DNA of 64,000 bases, taken from positions 1 through 64,000 of the forward strand of contig NZ_AYYZ01000030.1 in the NCBI RefSeq assembly GCF_001435375.1, in the 5' to 3' direction. Positions 27,617 to 36,051 of this stretch are shown here, piece by piece. Under the pieces are notes generated by a model, which worked only from the letters and a program-made list of their open reading frames with translations, did not search any database and was not told the DNA's origin. The translations under genes and the position numbers were made by a program. Each line of letters opens with the position of its first letter. Position 1 is the first letter of the stretch. The stretch is from Ligilactobacillus araffinosus DSM 20653. GTDB lineage: Bacteria > Bacillota > Bacilli > Lactobacillales > Lactobacillaceae.

Positions 27617-27733
27617 TGATTTATTCTAGCACTTTGACAAATTGAATTCCATATAAATTTTTAATATAAAAAAATAATGTTCACTCATTAGTGAACACTA
27701 TTACTGATTTGATGTTTGATTAATCGAATTATA

Positions 27734-28534
27734 TTAATTGTGATGATCATCAATTTTCTGCTTTAAAATGGCACTGCCATAAATCAACGCTTCAATTACC
27801 GTGATAAAGAAACTAACGGGCCAGTTAGTTAAATAGCTTAAATATAACCCAAGCCAAATTCCGGTAATTGCAAAGATAAAAGTCAGGCCGATCATTTTCC
27901 ATAATGAATGCGCATAGTACTTGGAGGCGGATGCTGGAATCGTAAGCAGAACGAAGATCAGCAATGCTCCAATAATCTGCGCCGTAATGCTGACAGTTAG
28001 CGCAAGCATTAAGAGAAAGAGAATCGAGATTAACTTGTTATACCGTTGGTTATATTCAGAACCTTGAGCGTCAAAAGAATTGAAAGCTAATTTCCGGAAA
28101 GTAAAGAAAATCAGAATCAATAAGAAGATACTCAAACAAACGAGATCACGCAGATTAGCAGCATCAATACCGACGATGCTTCCAAATAAGATGCTGGTTG
28201 CGTAGTTGGCTTGCTTGTTGGAAAGTGATAGGAAAAGAACTCCCAGGCCTAAGAAAATTCCTGAAAAAACGCTGATTGATGATTCGCGTCGACTAACTTT
28301 TTCACCGGAAAAGCCGATGAATAATGCACTGCAACAGGTAAAAAGTAACATTCCGGCCAGTGGTGAAATCCCCGCAAACACACCAAAACTTGCACCGGAA
28401 AAGCCGATTTCAGAAAGCGTGTGGGCAAAGAATGACGTTTGCCGGGCAATTACGAAAACGCCCATCACAGCACAAATTAATGCGATAAATATTCCAGCAA
28501 TGAATGCATATTGCATAAAAGCATAATTAAACAT
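27734..28534 (-). CDS. znuB: Zinc/manganese-type ABC transporter permease (ZnuB-like)
   Basis: 266 aa with about eight helices, ABC-3 family. Typical segments: MQYAFIAGIFIALICAVMG, FFAHTLSEIGFSGASFG and LTIPASASKYYAHSLWKM. It forms the membrane channel for Zn2+ or Mn2+. The ATG overlaps the stop of the ATPase gene by one base (TAATG). It is the last gene of the znuA-znuC-znuB operon. Confidence 0.88.
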   Translation of the reverse strand: MFNYAFMQYAFIAGIFIALICAVMGVFVIARQTSFFAHTLSEIGFSGASFGVFAGISPLAGMLLFTCCSALFIGFSGEKVSRRESSISVFSGIFLGLGVLFLSLSNKQANYATSILFGSIVGIDAANLRDLVCLSIFLLILIFFTFRKLAFNSFDAQGSEYNQRYNKLISILFLLMLALTVSITAQIIGALLIFVLLTIPASASKYYAHSLWKMIGLTFIFAITGIWLGLYLSYLTNWPVSFFITVIEALIYGSAILKQKIDDHHN

Positions 28535-29196
28535 TAATTTTCTCCTTTCTTCATTTTAGTCATTGTTGCAGTTTGATTTTCAAGGTGCAACTCGTTATCA
28601 GCATATGCGTTAATCAGTTCTGGATCGTGCGTGATAAAAATCACGGTAAGATCATGACTTTGCATGATCGACTTTAAAAGCTGCAAAAGAAAATGCTTGG
28701 CTGATTGATCCAAGTTCGCCGTAGCTTCATCCAAAATTAAAAGCTGCGGGTCAGCGCATAATGCTTGGGCAAGGTAGGCACGTTGTTTTTCACCGCCGGA
28801 AGCTTTTCCAAGCGGTCGCGCTTGGATGCGGGTTAATTTTGTTTCATCCAAAATTTCTCGTAAGCGTTGCTTCATGGCTTTTGAGTTCCAAGGCAAAATG
28901 CGATGCTTAAATCCTAATGCCACAAAGTCATGAATATTGAGCGGATATTCATCGTCAATATTGCGCAATTGCGGGACGTACTGAACTTTATCGTGCGGAA
29001 TCGCAAATTGAGCATGAATCGTTGAGTTGCGGTTCAGATCCTGAATCAAATGTTTGATCAAGGTAGATTTGCCAACGCCGTTTTCGCCCGTAATGCATGT
29101 TAATTCATTTCGCGGAATCACAAAGTTCAGGTTCCGGAAAAGCGTTCGGTCAGGGACTTTAATATCTAAATTTTCAACTTCTAAGATTGGTTGCAT
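28534..29196 (-). CDS. znuC: Metal ABC transporter ATP-binding protein (ZnuC-like)
   Basis: 220 aa ABC ATPase. Walker A TGENGVGKST, signature ASGGEKQRAYLAQAL (A in place of the usual L at its first position), Walker B LLILDEATANLD, H-loop VIFITHD. It energises the ZnuB-like channel. An AGAGGTAG site precedes the ATG, 8 bp after the stop of the binding-protein gene. Confidence 0.9.
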   Translation of the reverse strand: MQPILEVENLDIKVPDRTLFRNLNFVIPRNELTCITGENGVGKSTLIKHLIQDLNRNSTIHAQFAIPHDKVQYVPQLRNIDDEYPLNIHDFVALGFKHRILPWNSKAMKQRLREILDETKLTRIQARPLGKASGGEKQRAYLAQALCADPQLLILDEATANLDQSAKHFLLQLLKSIMQSHDLTVIFITHDPELINAYADNELHLENQTATMTKMKKGEN

Positions 29197-29203
29197 ATGA
29201 TGA

Positions 29204-30094
29204 CTACCTCTTTGCTTGAACGATTTTAGCGAGTTGATCTAATTCATTGCTGAACCATTCGATGTAGTTATCGTCCTTTGGCATTGTTTCGGTAACTTCT
29301 AAGACCGGAATGTTTTCTTTACGGCAAAGGTCAGCAATATTATTAACAATTTTGCTATCATCCTGTTTATTTAAAACAAAAAATGCAATTTTGTGTTCTT
29401 TAATACTGTTTTGCAAGTCACGAATATCAGTATATGACGGATCTGATCCTTCTTCGATTGCAAGGGAAAAATGGTTGTTAGTAACCTTGAAGCCCATTTT
29501 TTGGAGAGCGTAATTAAAGACCGGCTCGCTGACTGCGACGTTTGCATTATGCTTTTCGTTTTTGATTTGATCCATTTTTTGATTAAGAACGTTTAATTTC
29601 TTTTTATAAGCAGCCGCGTTCTTTTTGAAGACTGCGACGTCTTGAGGCAAAAGCCGACCGTATTGGATAGCTAATGCGTCAACATACTTTTCAATGTTAT
29701 CGGGATTGTACCACAGGTGTTCGTTATCACCATCTTTGGCACCAACGACTTTTCCGATCGAAAGAATTTTCCTAGCTTGCAGTTTATTGACCCATGTATC
29801 GTATCCAACTCCGTTTTCGATTACAAGATTTGCCTTAGCAACTTTTTTTGCAGTTGCGGTTGTTGGAGTAAAATCATGGGGATCAACGTTTGGACTATTA
29901 ATGATTGACGTTACGGTTCCGTGATCGCCGAGAACTTCCTGGGCGATGTTGCCGTAAAAATCGGTCGTTGCAACCACGTTGATTTTATCAGCTGATGTTT
30001 TTTTAGCAGATGATTGCTTTCCACAAGCACTTAAAGAAAACGTGAGTAAAATTGCGTTAACAGCTAATAAAAATAGTTTTGAAAATTTCTTCAT
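29204..30094 (-). CDS. znuA: Metal-binding lipoprotein of ABC transporter (ZnuA-like)
   Basis: 296 aa. The signal peptide has a lipobox LSAC with Cys24, so it is membrane-anchored. The cluster A-1 binding-protein fold has metal ligands in DPHDFTPT and NEHLWYNP, and a Glu/Asp near EEGSDPSY. The His-rich loop common in high-affinity zinc proteins is not present. The Zur-type operator at its promoter argues for zinc. AAAGGAGC precedes the ATG. Confidence 0.9.
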   Translation of the reverse strand: MKKFSKLFLLAVNAILLTFSLSACGKQSSAKKTSADKINVVATTDFYGNIAQEVLGDHGTVTSIINSPNVDPHDFTPTTATAKKVAKANLVIENGVGYDTWVNKLQARKILSIGKVVGAKDGDNEHLWYNPDNIEKYVDALAIQYGRLLPQDVAVFKKNAAAYKKKLNVLNQKMDQIKNEKHNANVAVSEPVFNYALQKMGFKVTNNHFSLAIEEGSDPSYTDIRDLQNSIKEHKIAFFVLNKQDDSKIVNNIADLCRKENIPVLEVTETMPKDDNYIEWFSNELDQLAKIVQAKR

Positions 30095-30117
30095 TCAGTA
30101 GCTCCTTTAATGAAATT

Positions 30118-30130
30118 AGTAATGATTACT
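30118..30130 (-). promoter_or_regulatory. Zur-type operator
   Basis: AGTAATGATTACT is a perfect inverted repeat with a one-base centre. It matches the core GTAATNATTAC of the Bacillus-type Zur box. It lies at the predicted transcription start of the znuACB operon, a position suited to repression when zinc is plentiful. Two exact copies of the right arm, ATTACGATTTA, lie upstream at 30190-30200 and 30246-30256. Confidence 0.7.
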
Positions 30131-30136
30131 TTTTAG

Positions 30137-30165
30137 ATAATAAGGGGGCAACCTAGGCGTGTCAA
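30137..30165 (-). promoter_or_regulatory. Promoter of znuACB
   Basis: On the minus strand: TTGACA (30165-30160), 17-bp spacer, TATTAT (30142-30137). This is a near-consensus sigma-A promoter directly upstream of the Zur-type operator. Confidence 0.8.
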
Positions 30166-30327
30166 CAGTAAAAAGTCTGTTAGATTGGGATTACGATTTA
30201 GAAATTTAATTGAATTGCTTGTTTATCAGAAAGTGAAAAACGAGGATTACGATTTAAATTTTTTTATTGAATTTTTTGTGAAGTGAAAAAAGAGTAAAAA
30301 TAGCCCTCATAGGATACAGGAAGATAT

Positions 30328-30366
30328 AAAAAAACTCTGCATTATACATCACCGTATAGTGCAGAG
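30328..30366 (-). terminator. Terminator of the esterase-like gene
   Basis: A 13-bp stem (30335-30347 with 30354-30366, one G-U pair) with loop ATCACC. On the minus strand it is followed by TTTTTTT. It lies 155 bp after the stop of the minus-strand gene. Confidence 0.75.
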
Positions 30367-30382
30367 AAAAAAGGAGTAAGTG

Positions 30383-30421
30383 ATGATGAATAGAACTTAT
30401 ACTAATGTGAGTCGAATCTAG
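30383..30421 (+). CDS. Possible 12-codon micro-ORF
   Basis: ATG-ATG start with AAGGAG at optimal spacing, product MMNRTYTNVSRI. It lies immediately after the 13-bp hairpin. No homology can be judged at this length. It may be a leader peptide or chance. Confidence 0.2.
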   Translation: MMNRTYTNVSRI

Positions 30422-30520
30422 GGGGAGATGGAAGCTCACAAAGTTCTTTCATCAATGTCTATATAGTAACGTGGCTTTGATCGAGTGTCAATCCTTTTTA
30501 TAAAAAAGTCATTTTTTTAT

Positions 30521-31210
30521 TTATAAATATTTTCGAAGCTGGCTTTCAATAGTTGTCAGCATATATGGCGTATAAAATGCACTGGTTCCGCTGGTCGTGT
30601 TTTTCAAAATAAAATCTTGAGCTTCATTTTGAAGATGATAAGTATGTATAAATCGGTCCCGGGATGATTCATCAAATGAGTCGCATTCTCCGTTATAGAC
30701 AAACAATGCTGGTCGTTTATGAGCTGGAATCATAGCGGTCAATTTATCATATTTCGATGCGCCAAATAAGAATCCAGCCCGCAAACGGAGCGGAAGAACA
30801 CGCGGGTCTTCAGCATTCCATTTTGGATCATTGACAGTCAAAGCAGTAATTCCACTCAGATTAGCACCGTGATTTTCGCCCCAGATGAAAACGCGGTTTG
30901 TATCAATTGAAAATTGGGCAGCGTGTAGAAGCAAAAAACGGATCGCGGATTTAATTTCACTAACTTGCTGATGCAGATCACCAGTTAGTTGGTCAGCTGA
31001 CAGCATTGCAATCGTGAATCCGTGACTGCTTAGGTGGGAAAGCGGAATAATGTGAAGCTGTTCTTGACTGTCCCCAATGAAAATGATCAACGGATTAAAT
31101 TTGGCAGTTGGGGGAACAAGAACGTGGACAAAATGATGCGGTAAATATTCATGATTTAAACTTAAATGCGGGAGTTGTTCAGTGGTTGGTTCGTAAAAAA
31201 ATTCAGTCAT
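30521..31210 (-). CDS. Alpha/beta-hydrolase (esterase-like) protein lacking the nucleophile serine
   Basis: 229 aa. The layout follows small esterases of the BD-FAE type: HVLVPPTAKFNPLIIFIG, then VFIWGENHGANLSG where the active enzymes have GxSxG (for example GESAGG). Position 113 is Asn in place of the nucleophile Ser. The HGG oxyanion motif is also missing (FIGDSQ). So hydrolase activity is unlikely unless another residue serves. The ATG follows GAGGAAT. Monocistronic, between the zinc region and rsmG. Function unknown. Confidence 0.7.
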   Translation of the reverse strand: MTEFFYEPTTEQLPHLSLNHEYLPHHFVHVLVPPTAKFNPLIIFIGDSQEQLHIIPLSHLSSHGFTIAMLSADQLTGDLHQQVSEIKSAIRFLLLHAAQFSIDTNRVFIWGENHGANLSGITALTVNDPKWNAEDPRVLPLRLRAGFLFGASKYDKLTAMIPAHKRPALFVYNGECDSFDESSRDRFIHTYHLQNEAQDFILKNTTSGTSAFYTPYMLTTIESQLRKYL

Positions 31211-31367
31211 TTAAATTCCTCATTTGATAAATTTCTACCATTTAAGTATAACGTAAAACAAAATGAATAAAAATTCTCAAAGAAAACAGTCAGTTTCGGA
31301 ATTCACCTTGCTTTTAATGAGTAAATAAATTAAACTTATCAGTAGTGTGAAACATTGAAAAATTAAG

Positions 31368-31383
31368 TGTTTCACGAAGAACA
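31368..31383. promoter_or_regulatory. Degenerate parS-like site
   Basis: TGTTTCACGAAGAACA matches 13 of 16 bases of the parS consensus TGTTTCACGTGAAACA; a half-site GTGAAACA lies 20 bp upstream. It sits just before rsmG and the noc-parA-parB cluster, where parS sites are expected. Whether ParB or Noc binds it is untested. Confidence 0.45.
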
Positions 31384-31398
31384 GAGAAAGGAAATCCG

Positions 31399-32124
31399 AT
31401 GACACCAGAAGAATTTAAACGGGAACTTGCACTTCGTGGAATTGTGCTTTCCGATAAGCAAATGGAACAATTTGAAGATTACTACAAGCTTCTTGTTGAA
31501 ACTAATAAAGTTGTAAATTTAACAGCAATTACCGAAAAAAAAGAAGTTTATTTGAAACACTTCTATGATTCATTGATTTTAGGAATTGAAGTTCCATCTC
31601 TTCAAACAGAAGCGGTTTCGCTTTGTGATGTTGGTGCCGGTGCTGGATTTCCGTCAATTCCAATGAAGATTGCTTTTCCGCAATTAAAAGTGACGATCGT
31701 TGATTCATTAAATAAACGAATTAAGTTTCTCCAAGAGTTAACCACCCGGTTGGAACTTGATAATGTTGAGTTATGTCATGCCCGGGCAGAAGAATTCGCT
31801 GGCAAGAAGAGTAAGCATCGTGAAGACTATGATTTTGTGACCGCCCGAGCGGTTGCTCGCATGTCCGTTTTAACAGAATTGTGTCTACCACTGGTCAAAG
31901 TTGGAGGCCAATTTATTGCGCTTAAAGCCCAAAAAGCTGATCAAGAATTAGCAGCTGCTCAAAACGCGATTCAGGTTCTTGGCGGTCGACTTAAGCAAGA
32001 TATTGCAACCAAATTACCAGTTACACATGATGAACGTCACTTATTAATCGTTGAAAAGGTTAAGTCAACGCCAAAGCAATATCCGCGCAAGGCGGGTACT
32101 CCTGCACGGAATCCGATTGTTTAA
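31399..32124 (+). CDS. rsmG: 16S rRNA (guanine-527-N7)-methyltransferase RsmG
   Basis: 241 aa. It methylates G527 of 16S rRNA using S-adenosylmethionine. The SAM site is CDVGAGAGFPSIPMKIAFP (about 75-93); other family segments are VVNLTAITEKKEVYLKHFYD and TARAVARMSVLTEL. The gene typically precedes noc/parA/parB near the replication origin, as here. GAAAGGAAA precedes the ATG. Confidence 0.97.
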   Translation: MTPEEFKRELALRGIVLSDKQMEQFEDYYKLLVETNKVVNLTAITEKKEVYLKHFYDSLILGIEVPSLQTEAVSLCDVGAGAGFPSIPMKIAFPQLKVTIVDSLNKRIKFLQELTTRLELDNVELCHARAEEFAGKKSKHREDYDFVTARAVARMSVLTELCLPLVKVGGQFIALKAQKADQELAAAQNAIQVLGGRLKQDIATKLPVTHDERHLLIVEKVKSTPKQYPRKAGTPARNPIV

Positions 32125-32144
32125 ACAATCAAAGGAGGAAAATT

Positions 32145-33023
32145 ATGGCATTTTTATTTTGGGGTAAGGATAAAAAGAAAGAAAAGAATGCTGAAACCGC
32201 AACTCCGGATATTGAACCGCAGCCGCGTCCAGAAGACCAGGTTGAAGAAATTGCGATTAATCAAATCATTCCGAACCGCTTTCAACCGCGGCAAATTTTT
32301 GCTCAGGAAAAGATTGATGAATTAGCGGACACGATCAAAGATCACGGCCTATTACAGCCGATTATTTTGCGTGAATATGAACCCGGAAAATATGAAATCA
32401 TTGCTGGTGAACGGCGTTTTCGCGCAATTCAAACGTTAAAATGGGAAAAAGTTCCGGCAATTGTTCGAACAATGTCAGATACCGAAGCGGCTTCAATGGC
32501 AGTGATTGAAAACTTGCAACGCGAAGAGTTAACCTCGATCGAAGAGGCCGAAGCGTACCAACGGTTACTTGATTTGAACCATTTAACGCAGGCGCAGTTA
32601 GCTGAAGAACTCGGGAAAAGCCAATCGTTTATTGCCAATAAATTGCGGTTATTGAAACTAAGCCGGCCAGTTCAGCAAGCAATCTTAAACCGTAAAATTT
32701 CAGAACGGCATGGGCGGGCGTTGGTTCGATTAGATAACGAACAGCAGGCCAAGGTCTTAAAAGACATTGTGAACAATCATCTTTCAGTTAAGGAAACTGA
32801 AAAGAAAGTCAACCGAATCGTTGTTCCTCGAATGAAACCGAAAAAACGGCCTCAAATTAAAGGGATTTCTAAGGATGTCCGGCTGGCAGTCAATACGATC
32901 AAACAGTCGATCAAGATGGTTCGCGAAACGGGAATCGCCGTTCAAGTTGAAGAAGAGACCACTGATGACGTTCAAAAAATTGTAATCGAAATTCCATTAA
33001 AAAATAAAAATGAACAAAAATAG
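32145..33023 (+). CDS. noc: Noc-like ParB-family nucleoid occlusion protein
   Basis: 292 aa. ParB N-terminal domain with PNRFQPRQIF and the CTP-binding box AGERRFRAIQ; central HTH (LTQAQLAEELGKSQSFIANKLRLLKL); C-terminal dimerisation part. Noc binds its own sites on the chromosome and blocks division over the nucleoid. The distinction from ParB rests on gene order (upstream of parA, with a true parB after it) and the basic N-terminus, suited to membrane contact. AAAGGAGG precedes the ATG. Confidence 0.88.
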   Translation: MAFLFWGKDKKKEKNAETATPDIEPQPRPEDQVEEIAINQIIPNRFQPRQIFAQEKIDELADTIKDHGLLQPIILREYEPGKYEIIAGERRFRAIQTLKWEKVPAIVRTMSDTEAASMAVIENLQREELTSIEEAEAYQRLLDLNHLTQAQLAEELGKSQSFIANKLRLLKLSRPVQQAILNRKISERHGRALVRLDNEQQAKVLKDIVNNHLSVKETEKKVNRIVVPRMKPKKRPQIKGISKDVRLAVNTIKQSIKMVRETGIAVQVEEETTDDVQKIVIEIPLKNKNEQK

Positions 33024-33041
33024 TGAAGGAGAGTGGATTAG

Positions 33042-33809
33042 ATGGGACGCGTAATTGCACTTGCCAATCAAAAAGGCGGGGTTGGTAAAACTACAACGAG
33101 TATTAACCTTGGTGCTTGTTTAGCAAAATTAGGCCAGAAAGTATTACTGATCGATGCTGATGCTCAAGGAAACGCAACGAGCGGACTTGGAATTCGGAAA
33201 GCGGATATTAAAGCTGATGTTTATGATGTTCTGGTAAATGAAGTTCCAATGACGGACGTGATCATTCACACAAGTCGGAAGAACCTTGATATCGTTCCGG
33301 CAACGATTCAATTATCAGGTGCTGAAATTGAATTAACATCCCAGATGGCACGGGAAAAACGGTTAGCTGATGCGGTCGTGCCGATTCGGGACAGCTATGA
33401 TTACATTTTGATTGATTGCCCACCTTCACTCGGAATGCTAACGATCAACGCGTTTACGGCGTGTGATACAATTTTAATTCCGGTTCAAAGCGAATACTAT
33501 GCTTTGGAAGGATTGAGTCAGTTATTAAATACGATTCAACTTGTGCAAAAGCACTTCAATCCAAATTTGAAGATCGAAGGGGTTTTATTGACGATGCTGG
33601 ATGCCCGGACCAACCTTGGAAATGAAGTCGTTGAAGAAGTTAAACGTTTCTTTAAAGACAAGGTCTACCGAACAATTATTCCGCGCAATGTCCGGCTTTC
33701 AGAAGCTCCAAGTCATGGAATGTCAATCATTGACTATGACCCGTCATCACGGGGAGCAAAAGAATACATGGCGTTAGCAAAGGAGGTCTTAGCAGCTCAT
33801 GACAAGTAA
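33042..33809 (+). CDS. parA: ParA/Soj chromosome-partitioning ATPase
   Basis: 255 aa. Deviant Walker A NQKGGVGKTT near residues 8-17 with the signature Lys; Walker A' IDADAQGNAT; Walker B ILIDCPPSLG. It works with ParB to segregate and regulate origins. It overlaps parB by 11 bp. GAAGGAGAG precedes the ATG. Confidence 0.97.
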   Translation: MGRVIALANQKGGVGKTTTSINLGACLAKLGQKVLLIDADAQGNATSGLGIRKADIKADVYDVLVNEVPMTDVIIHTSRKNLDIVPATIQLSGAEIELTSQMAREKRLADAVVPIRDSYDYILIDCPPSLGMLTINAFTACDTILIPVQSEYYALEGLSQLLNTIQLVQKHFNPNLKIEGVLLTMLDARTNLGNEVVEEVKRFFKDKVYRTIIPRNVRLSEAPSHGMSIIDYDPSSRGAKEYMALAKEVLAAHDK

Positions 33810-34671
33810 AAATAAAAAAGGACTTGGCCGCGGAATCAATGCTTTATTTGCAGATTTTGACGAAGAAAAAGAAGCAGATGAGAAGGTTGAAGAACTTCAA
33901 CTTGATGAGATTCGTCCGAATCCTTATCAACCACGGAAAAACTTTGATGAAGACAATTTAAAAGATTTATCAGATTCAATTCGAAAAAATGGGGTTTTCC
34001 AACCGATCATTGTGCGGAAGTCCAGTGTGATGGGGTACGAGATCATTGCCGGTGAACGCCGTTTTCGGGCTTCAAAACTGGCTGGAAAAGATTCAATTCC
34101 GGCAATTGTCCGCGCGATTGACGATGAACAAATGATGGAAGTTGCAGTCCTTGAAAACCTGCAACGGGAAGATTTAAATCCGCTTGAAGAGGCCGAAGCT
34201 TACAGCACATTAATGAAGAACTTGAAAATTACCCAGTCAGAGTTGTCTGAACGGTTAGGCAAGTCACGCCCGTATATTGCAAATTACTTGCGTCTTTTGG
34301 ATCTACCGCGCGAAGTTAAATCGTTTGTTCAAGATGGTAAGTTGTCAATGGGACAGGCCCGGACATTATTGGCCTTGAAGGACAAGGATAAGTTGGTTGA
34401 CCTTGCAAAGAAGACGATTAAGGAAAATTACACGGTTCGCCAGTTAGAACAAATCGTCACTGATATGAATGGTAAAAAGAAAGTCAAAAAAGACCGGAAA
34501 AAGAAACTTTCACCATACCTTCTTCAAAGTCAAGACCGGCTTCAAGAAAAGTTTGGGACAAAGGTTGCAATCAAAGCCAACGAAAAGACCGGCAAAGGTA
34601 AAATTGAGATCACCTATTTGTCAACGGAAGATTTCAATCGAATCTTGGATGTTTTAAACATTGAGTTGTAA
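33799..34671 (+). CDS. parB: ParB/Spo0J chromosome-partitioning protein
   Basis: 290 aa. N-terminal GLGRGINALFADFD (the ParA-activating peptide), PNPYQPRKNFD, CTP-binding AGERRFRASK, HTH with ITQSELSERLGKSRPYIANYLR, and a basic C-terminal domain. It binds parS and spreads as CTP-dependent clamps. The ATG lies within the end of parA and AAAGGAGG lies 10-20 bp upstream. Confidence 0.97.
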   Translation: MTSKNKKGLGRGINALFADFDEEKEADEKVEELQLDEIRPNPYQPRKNFDEDNLKDLSDSIRKNGVFQPIIVRKSSVMGYEIIAGERRFRASKLAGKDSIPAIVRAIDDEQMMEVAVLENLQREDLNPLEEAEAYSTLMKNLKITQSELSERLGKSRPYIANYLRLLDLPREVKSFVQDGKLSMGQARTLLALKDKDKLVDLAKKTIKENYTVRQLEQIVTDMNGKKKVKKDRKKKLSPYLLQSQDRLQEKFGTKVAIKANEKTGKGKIEITYLSTEDFNRILDVLNIEL

Positions 34672-34701
34672 TCATGAATTGATTTATGAGGCGAGCTTTT
34701 A

Positions 34702-34890
34702 ATGAAAGATTATGATTTAAACGACATTGTTGAAATGAAAAAGGCTCATCCGTGCGGAACAAACCGCTGGAAAATCATTCGGATGGGAATGGATATCAAG
34801 ATCGAATGTACGGGGTGCGGACATATCGTAATGCTTCCTCGGCGCGAATTTGAGCGTAAAATGAAGAAAATTTTAGAAAAAGCTAATTAG
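34702..34890 (+). CDS. DUF951 protein
   Basis: 62 aa. Contains MKKAHPCGTNRWKIIRMG, IKIECTGCGHIVMLPR and a C-terminal basic helix. The paired cysteines C-x2-C suggest metal or nucleic acid binding. This small protein sits between parB and ychF in many firmicutes; its function is not known. Confidence 0.9.
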   Translation: MKDYDLNDIVEMKKAHPCGTNRWKIIRMGMDIKIECTGCGHIVMLPRREFERKMKKILEKAN

Positions 34891-34904
34891 AAAGAGTGAA
34901 TGAA

Positions 34905-36014
34905 ATGGCATTAACAGCTGGAATTGTCGGCTTGCCAAATGTTGGAAAGTCAACGTTATTTAACGCAATTACAAAAGCAGGAGCAGAAATGGCAAATTAC
35001 CCGTTTGCAACAATTGACCCGAACGTAGGAATGGTTGAAGTCCCTGATAAAAGGTTAGCCCGGATTGATGAGATCATTCCTGCTAAGAAAATCGTCCATA
35101 CAACCTTTGAATTTACAGATATTGCGGGAATCGTTAAGGGAGCCAGCAAGGGTGAAGGATTAGGAAACAAATTCCTTGAAAACATTCGTCAATGCGATGC
35201 AATCGTTCACGTTGTGCGGGCTTTTGATGATGACAATATTACTCACGTTTCAGGAAAAGTTGATCCAATCGATGATATTAACACGATCAACCTTGAATTG
35301 GTATTAGCTGACCTTGAATCGATCAATAAACGTTATACACGGGTTGAAAAGGTTGCTAAAACTGGTCGTGATAAGGATGCCCAAGCTGAATTTGCTGTTT
35401 TACAAAAGATTAAGCCTGTTCTTGAAGATGGCAAGCCAGTTCGTTCGATTGAATTTAATGATGATGAAAAGAAAATCGTTAAGGGCTTATTCTTATTAAC
35501 TTCCAAGCCGGTTCTTTACGTTGCGAACATTGGTGAAGAAGACATGGCTGATCCAGACGGAAATAAGTACATGCCTGAAATCAAGAAATTCTTAGCTGAA
35601 AATGATCCTGGTTCAGAAGTTATTGGGGTCGCTGCCGGAACGGAAGAAGAAATTGCCGAAATGGATGACGATGAAAAAAAAGAATTTCTTGAAATGGAAG
35701 GTGTTGAAGAACCTGGTTTGAACCGGTTGATTCGGGCCTCATACAAATTGTTAGGCCTTGAAACCTTCTTTACGGCTGGTGGAAAAGAAACCCGGGCTTG
35801 GACATTCAGACACGGAATGAAAGCGCCGCAAGTTGCCGGAATCATTCACTCAGACTTTGAACGGGGCTTTATTCGCGCCGAAACTGTTTCATTTGATGAC
35901 CTTGATAAGTATGGCAGCATGCAAGCCGTTAAAGAGGCTGGGAAAATGCGGCTTGAAGGAAAAGACTATGTGGTTCAAGATGGCGATATCATTGAATTCC
36001 GATTCAATGTCTAA
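34905..36014 (+). CDS. ychF: YchF/OLA1-family redox-regulated ATPase
   Basis: 369 aa from the ATG at 34905 (a GTG at 34896 is less likely). P-loop GLPNVGKS at 9-16, G3 FTDIAGIVKGASKGEG, then a coiled-coil insertion and a C-terminal TGS-like domain (KAPQVAGIIHSDFERGFI). It is an OBG-type P-loop protein that prefers ATP and associates with ribosomes. AAAGAGTGA precedes the start. Confidence 0.96.
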   Translation: MALTAGIVGLPNVGKSTLFNAITKAGAEMANYPFATIDPNVGMVEVPDKRLARIDEIIPAKKIVHTTFEFTDIAGIVKGASKGEGLGNKFLENIRQCDAIVHVVRAFDDDNITHVSGKVDPIDDINTINLELVLADLESINKRYTRVEKVAKTGRDKDAQAEFAVLQKIKPVLEDGKPVRSIEFNDDEKKIVKGLFLLTSKPVLYVANIGEEDMADPDGNKYMPEIKKFLAENDPGSEVIGVAAGTEEEIAEMDDDEKKEFLEMEGVEEPGLNRLIRASYKLLGLETFFTAGGKETRAWTFRHGMKAPQVAGIIHSDFERGFIRAETVSFDDLDKYGSMQAVKEAGKMRLEGKDYVVQDGDIIEFRFNV

Positions 36015-36051
36015 AATAAGATTTTAAAAGTCAATTAAAGGAGGAACCGTT

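Larger units (their letters stand above)
30166..30520. other. Intergenic region with zinc-box half-sites, a long hairpin and a micro-ORF
   Basis: It contains two related segments starting at 30188 and 30244 (each ATTACGATTTA, then an A/T run and ATTGAATT), the minus-strand terminator at 30328-30366, and, just after it on the plus strand, a 12-codon frame at 30383-30421 with AAGGAG 6 bp before its ATG. No longer gene is seen. Confidence 0.5.
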
